The notes: generated by a model from the sequence alone, not told the origin. Shown: positions 38,698-48,104, numbered from the stretch's first letter. The stretch: 58,445 nt of DNA from Pseudomonadota bacterium (GCA_029561145.1 JAKQJM010000068.1:1-58445); one strand, 5' to 3'. A program made the numbers and translations.

Positions 38698-39552
38698 ATG
38701 AACAAACGTTTTCTTTTGCTGCTGGCGTTGGCCGCCAGCAGCGCATGGGCCCAGCGCAATGTGGATATCACCGCTGAGCAGTTCAACAGCGGTGGTGCCG
38801 ACGGCACGCTGGTGGCGCTCGGCCGCGATGCAGCCGCATCCGGCAAGCGTCTGGTGGTGACGGCGCCGCAGCACTGGCATGCCAAGATCGCGGCCCGCAT
38901 CCGCGCCGGTGGCAGTGCCGATGTCGTGCTCAAGGATGGTTTCTACGAAACCCTGCTGGTTCGTGTCGAGGACAAGGTCGAGGAGCCGGTCAAGCCGGAG
39001 CCGAAGCCGGAATCCAGGCCCGAGCCGGCGCGCCTGCCCGCACCGGCAGAGAAAGCGCGTCCAGTCGAGAAGGCGACCGAATTGCCGGCGCCCCCGCCGG
39101 CTCCGATTGCGATCGAGACACCAGCGCCGCCCCCGGTTGTCGAACAGGCTCCGCCACCGGCACCGGTTGTCGAGGAGCCGCCGCAGCCCGCGCCGACCGT
39201 TGAAGTGGCGCCGACGCCAGACGTCGCCGCCGCGTCTGCTTCGACGCCCGCCGCCGTGGATCCGAAGGCGCCGGTCATGCTGACCGTTGCCGAGCCGAGC
39301 GATGTCGATCCCGCACGCGCGTCGCTGGAAAAACTCTACAACGACGGCAAGCGGATCGCGCAACGCATCGAAGTGCCGGCCTTGAAGCGCGCCGACCTCA
39401 TCTACACCGGCAAGGGCGCTGCAGTCGTCGTGCGTCGAGAGGGCGGCCGACTCCTGCGCATGTGGCTGGTGGGTTCGCTCAACGTCAATCAGATCGCCAT
39501 TGGAACCGGCGGCGCGAACAAGTATGAAGTCTTGAACAGCAAGATCGAGTAG
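38698..39552 (+). CDS. Proline-rich exported protein of unknown function
   Basis: 284 residues. A clear Sec signal peptide (LLLLALAASSAWA, cleavage near residue 18) is followed by a conserved-looking N-terminal segment (about 20-95), a long disordered Pro/Ala/Glu/Val-rich region (about 95-190, with repeated PAPPP and PVVE) and a C-terminal folded module (about 195-284, with YNDGKRIAQRIEVP and GGRLLRMWLVGSLNVNQIAIG). This layout suits a periplasmic protein that spans the cell wall. I do not recognise the terminal domains. A strong terminator follows directly. Confidence 0.75.
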   Translation: MNKRFLLLLALAASSAWAQRNVDITAEQFNSGGADGTLVALGRDAAASGKRLVVTAPQHWHAKIAARIRAGGSADVVLKDGFYETLLVRVEDKVEEPVKPEPKPESRPEPARLPAPAEKARPVEKATELPAPPPAPIAIETPAPPPVVEQAPPPAPVVEEPPQPAPTVEVAPTPDVAAASASTPAAVDPKAPVMLTVAEPSDVDPARASLEKLYNDGKRIAQRIEVPALKRADLIYTGKGAAVVVRREGGRLLRMWLVGSLNVNQIAIGTGGANKYEVLNSKIE

Positions 39553-39564
39553 CTTTAATAACCG

Positions 39565-39599
39565 CGGCGGCGCCTGCAATGGGCGCCGCCGTTTTTTTT
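39565..39599 (+). terminator. Strong intrinsic terminator
   Basis: CGGCGGCGCC and GGCGCCGCCG form a 10-base GC stem followed by eight T residues, 12 bases after the stop of the proline-rich protein. It is the clearest rho-independent terminator in the window. Confidence 0.92.
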
Positions 39600-39697
39600 G
39601 CAAGTGTCAGCCGCTTGTCCGAAACGAGGCATTCCTGATCGTCTTCCCGGCATCGACGGTCTTCGGGCGTCGATGCCGGTGGCGATTGCAGCGTCGC

Positions 39698-40669
39698 TCA
39701 GGTCGACGTCTCGATCCGCGAGCGGCGCAACCAGACAGCAGTTGCGATCAGTGCGATTCCCGCCGCTGCCGCTATCCAGATCCCGGGTGTTGCGAGCACT
39801 GCGTAGACGCGGCCTGGATTGAAGATCTCGATCATGTCTTCGCCGCGGAACACGTGCTTCATGTTGCGCAGATCCGGATTGCCGTCGTCGATCCACCAGC
39901 CCGGAAAGATTCCGAACAGCAAGCGGGCGATCACTTCCTTGAACAGGAAATCCTTGTCGAAGTTCGGCAGCCCCATCAAGCCGATCCAGCCATTTGCAAT
40001 CGCGGCGAACAGGGGAACGAGGACGGCCCAGAGGAACGGCTTGCTGCGGGCGAATGCCGACCAGAACAGAAGCCAGCCAGCAGTCGGCAAGGCCGCCAGG
40101 GCATCGACCGGAATCGTCAGCAGCAGGCGCCAGGACAGTCCCAGCGTGTGCGATGCGCCGATCGCCTGGAACGGACTGATGCCATGCAGGAGAGCCCAGA
40201 TGCCGACGATCACAAGCAGGGCGACGTAGGCAATCGTTGCTATCGCCAATGAAATCAGGGGCGCCAGCAGCAAGGCAGCGGAAACCTTCGACAACACCGT
40301 CGACGTATCGGAAATCGGCAGGGATTTCCAGAAAAGCACGCTGCGGTCGCGACGATCGTCATACAGCGCGCCAAGCAGGTAGAAGAACAACACGAAGAAA
40401 AGGCCGATGCAGAGCACGCCGGCAAGCGCGACATAGGCGACATCCAGTCCCGTGCCTGCATGGACGTAGTCACCGGCGCTGAGCCGTGCGGCAATTTCCT
40501 TCCACGGAATCGCGCCATTGATCTGGACGCGCGATGAGGCACTCTCGGCGACGATGATGCCGAGAAGCGTGAGCAACAGCATCACGCCACTGATCCACAC
40601 CGGCGTCCAGAAAAAGCCGCCCTTGTGTTCCCAGTATTCGCGTTTGACCAGCCAGCCGAACGTATTCAT
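39698..40669 (-). CDS. ABC-2 type transporter permease
   Basis: 323 residues with about six membrane segments. The N-terminal FGWLVKREYWEHKGGFFW precedes the first helix, and a large extracytoplasmic loop with a conserved DYVHAGTGLD follows it. YLLGALYDDRRDRSVLFWKSLPISD is characteristic of ABC-2 exporter permeases of this type. Its start overlaps the ATPase gene stop by ATGA. The substrate is unknown; it belongs to a YtrA-regulated operon. Confidence 0.88.
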   Translation of the reverse strand: MNTFGWLVKREYWEHKGGFFWTPVWISGVMLLLTLLGIIVAESASSRVQINGAIPWKEIAARLSAGDYVHAGTGLDVAYVALAGVLCIGLFFVLFFYLLGALYDDRRDRSVLFWKSLPISDTSTVLSKVSAALLLAPLISLAIATIAYVALLVIVGIWALLHGISPFQAIGASHTLGLSWRLLLTIPVDALAALPTAGWLLFWSAFARSKPFLWAVLVPLFAAIANGWIGLMGLPNFDKDFLFKEVIARLLFGIFPGWWIDDGNPDLRNMKHVFRGEDMIEIFNPGRVYAVLATPGIWIAAAAGIALIATAVWLRRSRIETST

Positions 40670-41523
40670 GCGTAGGTTCCCTTCATGGTGGCGACGAACA
40701 GGTCGGCAATGCTCGGCTTGTGCAATTCGCCAAGATCGGCCAGACGCCCGCGATCGACGCCGTCGAACAGAAAGATGGATTTGCCGAAGATCTGCCGCTC
40801 GTTGAGCGGGTGGAGCGCACGCGCGGCGTCGGCCTTGTCCGGATTGACCAAGACTTCGGCATAGCGATCGCCGATCTCCTCCATCGAGGCATTCAACGTG
40901 ATCTTGCCTTCGCGGATGAAGATCAGATCGGTGAGGATGTGCTCGACTTCTTCGACCTGGTGGGTCGTGACGATGATCGTCTTGTTCTCGTCGAAGTATT
41001 GCGAGAGCAGATTTTCGTAGAAGGTCTTTCGATAGAGGATGTCGAGGCCGAGAGTCGGTTCATCGAGGACGAGGATGCGCGCGTCGATGGCCATGACCAG
41101 GGCCAGGTGCAACTGCACGATCATGCCTTTGGACAACTCGCGCACGCGCATGCCTGGCTTGACCTTGGTGCTGGCGAGGAAGGCTTCGCACTTCTCGCGC
41201 GAGAATCGTGGATGCACGCCGGCGACGAAATCGATCGCCTGGCCGACCCGGATCCAGCGCGGCAGGACAGCGACATCGGCGATGAAGCAGACCTGTTCCA
41301 TCAGTTGTGGTCGCTGGGTCTTCGGGTCGAAGCCGAGGACGGAAAGATCCCCGTCGAACTCGCTCAGGCCGAGGATCGCCTTGAGCACGGTCGTCTTGCC
41401 GGCTCCATTCGGTCCGATCAGGCCGACGATGCGTCCGCTCTCGATCTCGAAATTCACCCCGTCGAGGGCGACGGTCGTTCCATAACGCTTGCTCAGGCCG
41501 CGAGCTTGGACTACAGCGCTCAT
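40666..41523 (-). CDS. ABC transporter ATP-binding protein
   Basis: 285 residues. Walker A is GPNGAGKT near residues 43-50, the ABC signature is the degenerate LSKGMIVQLHLAL near 137-149, and Walker B is ARILVLDEPTLGLD near 156-169; the switch His lies in TTHQVEEVEH. The altered signature (LSKGM instead of LSGGQ) is seen in exporters of this subgroup. A C-terminal extension of about 60 residues follows. It pairs with the downstream permease. Confidence 0.92.
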   Translation of the reverse strand: MSAVVQARGLSKRYGTTVALDGVNFEIESGRIVGLIGPNGAGKTTVLKAILGLSEFDGDLSVLGFDPKTQRPQLMEQVCFIADVAVLPRWIRVGQAIDFVAGVHPRFSREKCEAFLASTKVKPGMRVRELSKGMIVQLHLALVMAIDARILVLDEPTLGLDILYRKTFYENLLSQYFDENKTIIVTTHQVEEVEHILTDLIFIREGKITLNASMEEIGDRYAEVLVNPDKADAARALHPLNERQIFGKSIFLFDGVDRGRLADLGELHKPSIADLFVATMKGTYA

Positions 41524-41894
41524 CGCGATTCTCCCTCGAGTTTCGGTGCGTGCTTGAGCAAGGTGTCGATATCGATGCCCATGCGTTCGAGACGGGCGAA
41601 CAGCGAGGGCCACTCCTCCTTGAGGAAGCGTTCACGCTCGGATTTCAGCAGGGCGCCGCGCGCCCCTTCGGTGACATACATGCCAAGTCCCCTTCGTTTC
41701 TCAACCAGGGCCTCATCGACGAGTTCCTGATAGGCCTTTGAAACCGTGATCGGATTGATCTGGAAATCCGCGGCCACCTGGCGAACCGATGGCAACGCAT
41801 CTCCCTGTTTGAGCACTCCATCCAGGATCATCGCCACGACACGGTCGCGGAGTTGGCGATAGATCGGTGTGTTGTCGTTCCAGACCATGCTCAT
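41520..41894 (-). CDS. GntR-family regulator, YtrA subfamily
   Basis: 124 residues. The GntR winged helix is clear: PIYRQLRDRVVAMILDGVLK, DALPSVRQVAADFQINPITV and SKAYQELVDEALVEKRRGLG. The C-terminal part is short (about 45 residues), which defines the YtrA subfamily; it dimerises without a large ligand domain. YtrA regulators usually repress the ABC genes encoded beside them. It starts three bases after the small exported protein gene and overlaps the ATPase gene. Confidence 0.92.
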   Translation of the reverse strand: MSMVWNDNTPIYRQLRDRVVAMILDGVLKQGDALPSVRQVAADFQINPITVSKAYQELVDEALVEKRRGLGMYVTEGARGALLKSERERFLKEEWPSLFARLERMGIDIDTLLKHAPKLEGESR

Positions 41895-41897
41895 GAC

Positions 41898-42272
41898 TTA
41901 ATCCTTGATCGTGCGCGGCAGCGACTTGCCAAAGGAATAGTAGGGCATGTCCAAACGGGCATGCGGCAGCACATCCGGCAAGTTGAGTGCCGGGCTGCCG
42001 CCAGAAACCGAAGCGACGGCCACGGATGTCGTGGCAACCGGAACTTCGTGGTCGTCGGGCGTGACGATCACGAGCGGCAGGGTCGGGATCGCCGCATCCG
42101 CATGCACCGTGATCGTGCCGAGCATGGGAATCCGCTCTGCGGATACCGGGGCGCGGCCGGATTGCGCAATGGCAACTGCCCGGCTCGAATCGGCGTTGGC
42201 CACAGCGAGGACACCGACAGCACCGGCAATGGCCAGGGCAAGCATCAGGCGGACGTGGATCATTCGATTCAT
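41898..42272 (-). CDS. Small exported protein leading the YtrA/ABC operon
   Basis: 124 residues. The N-terminus is a signal peptide or anchor (LMLALAIAGAVGVLAVANA, cleavage near residue 28). The mature part has no Cys, is rich in Pro, Val and Ala, and includes PMLGTITVHADAAIPTLP and VIVTPDDHEVPVATTSVAV. I do not recognise the family. GAGGAGGTCGCC before the ATG is a strong ribosome-binding site, so it may be abundant. It is the first gene behind the operon palindrome and could be a substrate-linked or sensor partner of the transporter. Confidence 0.75.
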   Translation of the reverse strand: MNRMIHVRLMLALAIAGAVGVLAVANADSSRAVAIAQSGRAPVSAERIPMLGTITVHADAAIPTLPLVIVTPDDHEVPVATTSVAVASVSGGSPALNLPDVLPHARLDMPYYSFGKSLPRTIKD

Positions 42273-42298
42273 GGCGACCTCCTCGAGGTCTGTTGATG

Positions 42299-42320
42299 AG
42301 TTAGTGATGTAGCTAACTAT
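42299..42320 (-). promoter_or_regulatory. Palindrome at the YtrA operon promoter, candidate operator
   Basis: AGTTAG (42299-42304) and CTAACT (42313-42318) are perfect inverted 6-base arms with an 8-base spacer. On the minus strand a TTATAG/TATAGT -10-like sequence overlaps the upstream arm, so a bound dimer would block transcription. This fits YtrA-type autoregulation. Confidence 0.55.
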
Positions 42321-42588
42321 AACACCTAAACTCAAGCTGTCAACCCGCGGCGGGTAAAATCAACGCATGACCGATGACCTATCCCGCCAGCAACTCCGCG
42401 ACGCATCCGCATGCCACGCGGCTCCTGCCGGATAATCACCATTAAATCAGGTGGTTGGACTCCAGTCAGGGAAGTCGGATGAATGTGGGATCGGTCGATC
42501 GCGCCGTTCGCCGCGCAGCGGCACGGATACCATCGGCAGGGGATCGCTGCGATGATGCAGGCCCACTTGCCCTCTGCGGAGTACCGTC
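42321..42588. other. Divergent intergenic region between the YtrA operon and the peroxidase gene
   Basis: No gene or strong hairpin is seen. The part nearest the YtrA palindrome is AT-rich. Only a 22-codon open frame (from 42367) is present, without support. Confidence 0.5.
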
Positions 42589-43143
42589 ATGACCCGTTTC
42601 CTCCTGCTCCTGGTCCTGTTGCTTGCGAGCACGGGCGCCAACGCGTGCAGCGACCTGCTCGATGCGCAGTTCCGCCCATTGGCGGGCAAGGACAAGGTCG
42701 ATCTGTGCAAGACCTACGAGGGCAAGGTTCTCCTGATCGTCAATACCGCGAGCAAATGCGGATATACGCCTCAGTACGATGCGCTCGAAGCGTTGCACGC
42801 CCGGCTTTCCGCGCGCGGCTTCGCTGTCCTTGGTTTTCCGTCGAACGATTTCATGGGGCAGGAGCCCGGCAGCGAGAAGGAGATCCGGGATTTCTGCACA
42901 TTGACCTATGGCGTCAAGTTCCCGATGTTCGAGAAGGTGCATGTCAAGGGCGAAGAGGCGAATCCGTTCTACGCCAAGCTCGCAGCGGCATCGGACGGTC
43001 GCTATCCGAGCTGGAACTTCTACAAGTACCTGATCGATCGGGATGGCAAGGTGGTTGCCGATTTCGCCAGCAAGGTGAAGCCGGACGACAAGGATCTCGT
43101 GGCCAGGATCGAGGCGCTGCTGGACACGCCTGCAGCCAGGTAG
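42589..43143 (+). CDS. Exported glutathione peroxidase family protein
   Basis: 184 residues. A signal peptide (LLLLVLLLASTGANA) suggests periplasmic location, unusual since most bacterial relatives are cytoplasmic. The catalytic residues are intact: Cys57 in VNTASKCGYTPQY, Gln in FPSNDFMGQEPG, Trp in YPSWNFYKYLID and Asn beside it. It reduces hydroperoxides using thioredoxin-like or glutathione donors. An additional Cys pair may form in the mature protein (Cys20, Cys40), consistent with an oxidising compartment. Confidence 0.88.
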   Translation: MTRFLLLLVLLLASTGANACSDLLDAQFRPLAGKDKVDLCKTYEGKVLLIVNTASKCGYTPQYDALEALHARLSARGFAVLGFPSNDFMGQEPGSEKEIRDFCTLTYGVKFPMFEKVHVKGEEANPFYAKLAAASDGRYPSWNFYKYLIDRDGKVVADFASKVKPDDKDLVARIEALLDTPAAR

Positions 43144-43230
43144 GCGTCAACCGCACCGCCGCAGGAAAGCGGCCACAGCTGCCTGTCGCTGTCTTTTGAC
43201 GATGCTCCAGTCGCATTCCACGCAGGGGCA

Positions 43231-43254
43231 TCGGGCCCGGAGGCCGCTCCCGCG
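43231..43254. repeat. Degenerate REP-like element
   Basis: TCGGGCCCGGAGGCCGCTCC followed by CGCG resembles the REP unit at 20161-20184 at most positions. It lies between convergent genes, as usual for REP elements. Confidence 0.4.
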
Positions 43255-43264
43255 TGAAACGGGC

Positions 43265-43304
43265 GGAGACGCCGATGCTTCCACCGGCGTCTCCATTCCG
43301 TTTT
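43265..43304 (+). terminator. Terminator between convergent peroxidase and sat-cysC genes
   Basis: GGAGACGCCG and CGGCGTCTCC form a perfect 10-base stem with a 10-base loop, then ATTCCGTTTT. It can serve the peroxidase gene and, more weakly, the opposite strand. Confidence 0.65.
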
Positions 43305-43313
43305 CAGCCGCAG

Positions 43314-45035
43314 CTACTGGGCGGGCCGGATCAAGCCGAGCGCCTCCAGCTTCAGCACGATCTGCTGGACGGCCTGGTCGGGAGGAATGGCCGTCGTGTC
43401 GATGCGCAGATCGGGATTCTCCGGTACCTCGTAAGGGTCGCTGATGCCCGTGAATTCCTTGATTTTTCCAGCCCGGGCAAGCGCATAAAGCCCCTTGCGA
43501 TCGCGCCCTTCGCAGGTCTCGATCGGCGTCGACACGTGGATTTCGACGAAGACGCCACCGGCAGAGACATTCTCGCGGACGATGTCGCGCGAGCCCTTGT
43601 AGGGAGCGATCGGCGCGCAGATCGCGATGCCGCCATTCTTGGTGATCTCGGCGGCGACGAAACCGATGCGCTGGACGTTGAGGTCGCGGTGTTCCTTCGA
43701 GAAGCCGAGTTCGCTCGACAGGTTCTTGCGCACGATATCGCCGTCGAGCAGGGTCACCGGCCGCGTGCCCAGTTCGAGCAGGCGGACCAGGAGCGCGTTG
43801 GCGATCGTCGACTTGCCGGAGCCGGACAGCCCGGTGAAGAACACCGTGAAGCCCTGCTTGTGGCGCGCCGGATGGGTACGACGCAGTTCCTCGATCACTT
43901 CCGGATAGGTGAACCATTCCGGGATGTCGAGGCCCTCCTGCAGGCGGCGACGCAGCTCCGTACCGGATATGTTGAGGACGCTGTCGCCTTCCTTCACCTC
44001 ATCGGCGGGCATGTACTGGGCGCGCTCCTGCACATAGACCATTTCCTGGAACGGCACCATCGTGATGCCGAGTTCGGCCTGGTGTCCTGCAACCAGGGCC
44101 TGTGCGTCGTAGGGCCCGTAGAACGGCTTGCCGGAGCTGTCGTTGCCGGGACCCGCATGGTCGCGGCCGACGATGAAATGCGTGCAGCCGTGGTTCTTGC
44201 GGATGATCGCGTGCCATAGCGCTTCGCGCGGTCCGCCCATGCGCATGGCGAGGTGCAGCAAGGCGAGCGTCGTGGTCCGCTCCGGGTAATGGCGCAGCAG
44301 CTTCTCGTAGCAGCGCACACGCGTGTAGTGATCGATGTCGCCGGGCTTGGTCAGGCCGACGACGGGCTGGATCAGCAGGTTGGCTTCCGCGATCTGAGCG
44401 GCACGAAAGGTCAGCTCGACGTGCGCACGATGCATCGGATTGCGCGTCTGGAAAGCGACCACTCGCGTCCAGCCGAGTTTGGTGAACTGGGCGCGCAGTT
44501 CCGCGGGCGTCGAGCGCAGGTGGCCGAAATCGTAGTGGCGCGGCAATTCGAGTCCGTGCAACTTGCCGCCAACGTAGATCGGGTGGCTGCGTTCGAGCAG
44601 ATGGCTGACGCTCGGGTGCTTGCGATCGGTCGTGCCGAAGACCTGCTGTGCTTCGAGCGCGCGGTCTGCCTCCCAGCGATCTTCCACGTCGAGGATCGCG
44701 AGGACGACGCCCTCCGGGTCACGCAAGGCGATCTGTCGGGCATCGCCGATCGAATCGGAAAACTTCTGGTCGACATCGAGCGTGATCGGCATCGGCCACA
44801 GATTGCCGTCGGCGAGGCGCAGGTTGTCGCGAACCGGCTCGTAGTCGCGGCGCGTCATGAATCCATCCAGCGGTGAAAATGCGCCGGTCAGCAGCATTTC
44901 AAGATCGCAGAGTTGGCGCGGTGTCAGGTCCCAGGAGGGCAGGCTGCCCGCGAGCCGCTTGAGGCGGGCGGCTTCGTCGGCGGAGACAAGGCCATCGACT
45001 AGATGGCCGCCATGCGGCGCGATCAACTGTGACAT
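43314..45035 (-). CDS. Bifunctional ATP sulfurylase / APS kinase
   Basis: 573 residues. The N-terminal ATP sulfurylase (Sat type, about 1-385) contains QTRNPMHRAH at 196-205 and GRDHAGPG at 290-297. The C-terminal APS kinase begins with the P-loop GLSGSGKST at 402-410 and continues with LLDGDIVRKNLSSELGFSKE. It converts sulfate and ATP to APS and then PAPS. A homomeric Sat fused to CysC replaces the CysD-CysN arrangement common in gammaproteobacteria. No reductase gene is adjacent, so PAPS may feed cysteine synthesis or sulfation. The start is the ATG before SQLIAPHGG. Confidence 0.93.
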   Translation of the reverse strand: MSQLIAPHGGHLVDGLVSADEAARLKRLAGSLPSWDLTPRQLCDLEMLLTGAFSPLDGFMTRRDYEPVRDNLRLADGNLWPMPITLDVDQKFSDSIGDARQIALRDPEGVVLAILDVEDRWEADRALEAQQVFGTTDRKHPSVSHLLERSHPIYVGGKLHGLELPRHYDFGHLRSTPAELRAQFTKLGWTRVVAFQTRNPMHRAHVELTFRAAQIAEANLLIQPVVGLTKPGDIDHYTRVRCYEKLLRHYPERTTTLALLHLAMRMGGPREALWHAIIRKNHGCTHFIVGRDHAGPGNDSSGKPFYGPYDAQALVAGHQAELGITMVPFQEMVYVQERAQYMPADEVKEGDSVLNISGTELRRRLQEGLDIPEWFTYPEVIEELRRTHPARHKQGFTVFFTGLSGSGKSTIANALLVRLLELGTRPVTLLDGDIVRKNLSSELGFSKEHRDLNVQRIGFVAAEITKNGGIAICAPIAPYKGSRDIVRENVSAGGVFVEIHVSTPIETCEGRDRKGLYALARAGKIKEFTGISDPYEVPENPDLRIDTTAIPPDQAVQQIVLKLEALGLIRPAQ

Positions 45036-45280
45036 TGGGTTTCCTGGATTTGGGTGATGAGGGGGCAACGCTGCTGGCCCGCAGTGCAGAACGGTTCACC
45101 GCGACAAGGCGATAGCGATGCTTTCAGCTGGACGAGGAACCGGGTGATCCGGACAAGCGGTCACGCGAGGCGAGGACGGCTGCCGAAGCGCCGGCAATTA
45201 TAGGGCTTCCAGCCATTTCGTGGGTCAGCGACGACGACGCAGGCACGGCGATCGCGGATTTTTGGGGAACGAGCGGACGC
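45036..45280 (-). promoter_or_regulatory. Upstream region of sat-cysC with a -10 box
   Basis: On the minus strand TATAAT lies at 45197-45202, about 160 bases before the sat-cysC start, giving a long leader. I see no known riboswitch consensus. The rest of these 245 bases has no gene. Confidence 0.4.
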
Positions 45281-47158
45281 TCAGGCGAGCAGGGTCAGTT
45301 GCTCCTGCGCCTGCAGCCAGGCTTCCTCGGCCGTCTCCAGTTCGAGCGCGATGCTGGCTCGCCGGCTGGTCAACCCGGCAATCCGGCTCGACTGATTGCC
45401 GTCATACAGGCTGGAGTCGGCGAGTGCCGTTTCGATCTCGCCACGCTCGGATTCGAGCCGTTCGAGGTGTTTCTCGATGCGCTGGATTTCCCTGCGCAAT
45501 GGTGCGAGCAGCGAACGCTGGTCGGCGCGTTCGCGGCGCTCGTCGCGCCTGGTCGTGGTCGCGCTGCCTGCCTCGCTGGACCGAACGGCCTGCTTGCGTC
45601 CGACCAGGCGGGCGTAATCTTCGAGGTCGCCATCGAATGGCCGGACCTGGCCCTCTTCGACGAGATGGAACTCGTCACAGCAACTGCGCAGCAAGGCGCG
45701 ATCATGAGCGACGATCACGACCGCGCCGGCAAAATCCTGCAATGCTTCGGCGAGTGCCTCGCGCGTGTCGATATCAAGGTGGTTGGTTGGTTCGTCGAGC
45801 AGGAGCACATTGGGACGCTTGCGGATGACCAGCGCCAGCGCGAGTCGCGCTTTCTCGCCGCCGGAGAACTGACCGACCGGACTCAGCGCGCGCTCGCCGG
45901 AAAATCCGAACGCGCCCAGAAAGTCGCGCGCCATCGCCTCGCCGAGATCCGGCTCGACTCGTTGCAGGTGCTGCACAGGTGTTGCGTCCGCATCGAGCTG
46001 TTCGAGTTGGTGCTGGGCGAAATAGCCGATCGAAACACCCTTGTTCTCGCGCCGCTCGCCCTTCAAGACGGGGTTGGATCCGGCGATCAGCTTGACCAGG
46101 GTCGATTTGCCGGCCCCGTTCGCGCCAAGCAGGCCGATGCGTTCGCCGACGCGCAAGCTCAGCTTGATCCCTTCGAGAACCGTGCGACCGGCGTAACCCG
46201 TGTCGACCCGATCGAGCACGAGCAGCGGGTCGGGCAGGGCCAGTGGCGCCAGAAACTCGAAATCGATGCCGGATTCGACCCGGATCGGTGCGATCTCGGT
46301 CATGCGTTCGAGTGCCTTGAGTCGGCTCTGCGCCTGGCGTGCCTTGGTCGCCTTGGCCTTGAAGCGATCGATGAACGATTGCATGTGGGCACGTTCACGC
46401 TGCTGGCGTTCGTGCAGGACCTGTTGCTGGGCCAGGCGTTCGGCGCGCTTGCGCTCGAAGTGGCTGACCGAGCCGGCGAATATCTCGGCATCCTGGTCGG
46501 CGATATGGAGGACGTGGCTGACCACGGCATCGAGGAACTCGCGATCATGCGACACCACGATCAGGGTGCCCGTGTAGCGGCGCAACCATTGTTCAAGCCA
46601 GAGCACCGCATCGAGATCAAGGTGGTTGGTCGGCTCGTCCAGCAAGAGCAGGTCCGAGCGGCACATCAGGGCCTGGGCGAGATTCAGGCGCATCCGCCAG
46701 CCGCCGGAGAACGAAGCAATGTCGCGCTCGGCGTCGTCGTGTGCAAAACCGAGGCCGTGGAGAAGTTCGGCGGCGCGCGCGCGTGCCGCGTAGCCCGAGA
46801 TCGCATCGAGGCGGGCATGCAGATCCGCCTGGCGCAGCGCATCGTGGTCGGCTTCCGCCGCGGCTAGCTCGCGCTCGAGACGGCGGAATTCGATGTCACC
46901 ATCGAGGACATGGTCGATGGCCCTGGCTTCGAGGGCAGGCATTTCCTGGCGCACGTGGGCCAGGACCCAATCCGGCGGGCGCTGGAAATCACCCGAATCC
47001 GGCCCGATTTCCCCGCCGATCAGTGCCAGCAGGGTGGATTTTCCGCTGCCATTGCGCCCGGTCAGGCCAACCCGCCAACCCGGATGAACGGAAAAGTTCA
47101 CGCCGTTCAGCAAAGTTCGGGAACCCCGGCGCAGGTTCATGTTCTCAGATCGCAGCAT
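45281..47158 (-). CDS. yheS: ABC-F family ATPase, YheS type
   Basis: 625 residues with two ABC domains and no membrane segments. Walker A motifs are GRNGSGKST near residue 34 and GANGAGKST near 322; each half has an FSGG signature and [14 protein letters not shown] or [14 protein letters not shown]. The inter-domain linker is rich in charged helices ([19 protein letters not shown]), and a coiled-coil C-terminal region follows. ABC-F proteins act on ribosomes. The start at 47158 gives the standard N-terminus. It is divergent from the FKBP gene. Confidence 0.92.
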   Translation of the reverse strand: MLRSENMNLRRGSRTLLNGVNFSVHPGWRVGLTGRNGSGKSTLLALIGGEIGPDSGDFQRPPDWVLAHVRQEMPALEARAIDHVLDGDIEFRRLERELAAAEADHDALRQADLHARLDAISGYAARARAAELLHGLGFAHDDAERDIASFSGGWRMRLNLAQALMCRSDLLLLDEPTNHLDLDAVLWLEQWLRRYTGTLIVVSHDREFLDAVVSHVLHIADQDAEIFAGSVSHFERKRAERLAQQQVLHERQQRERAHMQSFIDRFKAKATKARQAQSRLKALERMTEIAPIRVESGIDFEFLAPLALPDPLLVLDRVDTGYAGRTVLEGIKLSLRVGERIGLLGANGAGKSTLVKLIAGSNPVLKGERRENKGVSIGYFAQHQLEQLDADATPVQHLQRVEPDLGEAMARDFLGAFGFSGERALSPVGQFSGGEKARLALALVIRKRPNVLLLDEPTNHLDIDTREALAEALQDFAGAVVIVAHDRALLRSCCDEFHLVEEGQVRPFDGDLEDYARLVGRKQAVRSSEAGSATTTRRDERRERADQRSLLAPLRREIQRIEKHLERLESERGEIETALADSSLYDGNQSSRIAGLTSRRASIALELETAEEAWLQAQEQLTLLA

Positions 47159-47306
47159 GGGGGACAGTCTAACGTTGCTCGCATGTCGCTCGGGCTGTTT
47201 GCCATCGCAGGCGGCCACCGCCACAATATGCGGCCCGCTTGACGCTCAAGAACCTGTCGGGTGGCCCGCAGCCGTCCTCAATCGTTTTACCCAGGAGTTC
47301 CCATAC

Positions 47307-48047
47307 ATGACCCGTTTTGTCCGCAAGACCCTCATCGCAACGGCCTTGACCTCGGTATTCATCGCCGGCAATGCAATGGCCATCGATGCTTCGCTGAAGA
47401 CCGAGAAAGACAAGGTCAGCTACATGGTTGGCGCCGATGTCGGCCGCGGCCTTACCCAGATCAAGGACGAGCTCGATCTCAAGATCGTCATGCAGGCCCT
47501 GCAGGACGAGTTCAACGGCGGCAAGGCCCTGATGACCCAGGAAGAAGGCCAGACCGTGCGCCAGGAGTTCATGCAGAAGCTGCAGGCCAAGCGCGTCGCC
47601 GAGGAAAAGGTCGCCTCCGACAAGAACAAGACGGAAGGCACCGCATTCCTGGCCAAGAACAAGTCCAAGGCTGGCGTGAAGACGACGGCTTCCGGCCTGC
47701 AGTACGAAGTCGTCAAGCAGGGCACCGGCCCGAAGCCGAAGGATACCGATACGGTCAAGGTCGATTACACCGGCACCAAGATCGACGGCACCAAGTTCGA
47801 CAGCTCGATCGACCGCGGTCAGCCGGCAACTTTCCCGCTCAATGGCGTGATCAAGGGCTGGACCGAAGGCCTGCAGCTGATGCCGGTCGGTTCGGAATAC
47901 AAGCTCGTGATTCCGGCTGAACTGGCCTATGGCGAGAACGCTCCGCCGACGATCGGACCGAACGCAACCCTGATCTTCGACGTCAAGCTGATCTCGATCG
48001 AGACGGGCGCCGAGAAGGCTGCGCCGGCTGCCGCCGAGAAGAAGTAA
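47307..48047 (+). CDS. FKBP-type peptidyl-prolyl isomerase, exported
   Basis: 246 residues. A signal peptide ends at AMA (residue 25). The N-terminal dimerisation domain (about 30-115) has [12 protein letters not shown] and a long basic helix. The FKBP domain (about 130-236) has [40 protein letters not shown] and [20 protein letters not shown]. This Mip/FkpA layout indicates a periplasmic folding catalyst for outer-membrane and exported proteins. An Ala/Lys-rich tail ends the protein. A strong terminator follows. Confidence 0.93.
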   Translation: MTRFVRKTLIATALTSVFIAGNAMAIDASLKTEKDKVSYMVGADVGRGLTQIKDELDLKIVMQALQDEFNGGKALMTQEEGQTVRQEFMQKLQAKRVAEEKVASDKNKTEGTAFLAKNKSKAGVKTTASGLQYEVVKQGTGPKPKDTDTVKVDYTGTKIDGTKFDSSIDRGQPATFPLNGVIKGWTEGLQLMPVGSEYKLVIPAELAYGENAPPTIGPNATLIFDVKLISIETGAEKAAPAAAEKK

Positions 48048-48068
48048 ATCGCAACGCGTGTCAAACTG

Positions 48069-48104
48069 AAGGCGTGCCGGTATCCGGCACGCCTTCTTCG
48101 TTTC
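48069..48104 (+). terminator. Intrinsic terminator after the FKBP gene
   Basis: AAGGCGTGCCGG and CCGGCACGCCTT form a perfect 12-base stem with a 3-base loop, followed by CTTCGTTT. It separates the FKBP gene from ugd. Confidence 0.85.

Noticed and set aside
45036..45280. A sulfur-related riboswitch in the sat-cysC leader
   Set aside because: No SAM-type core or paired-helix pattern could be recognised by eye.
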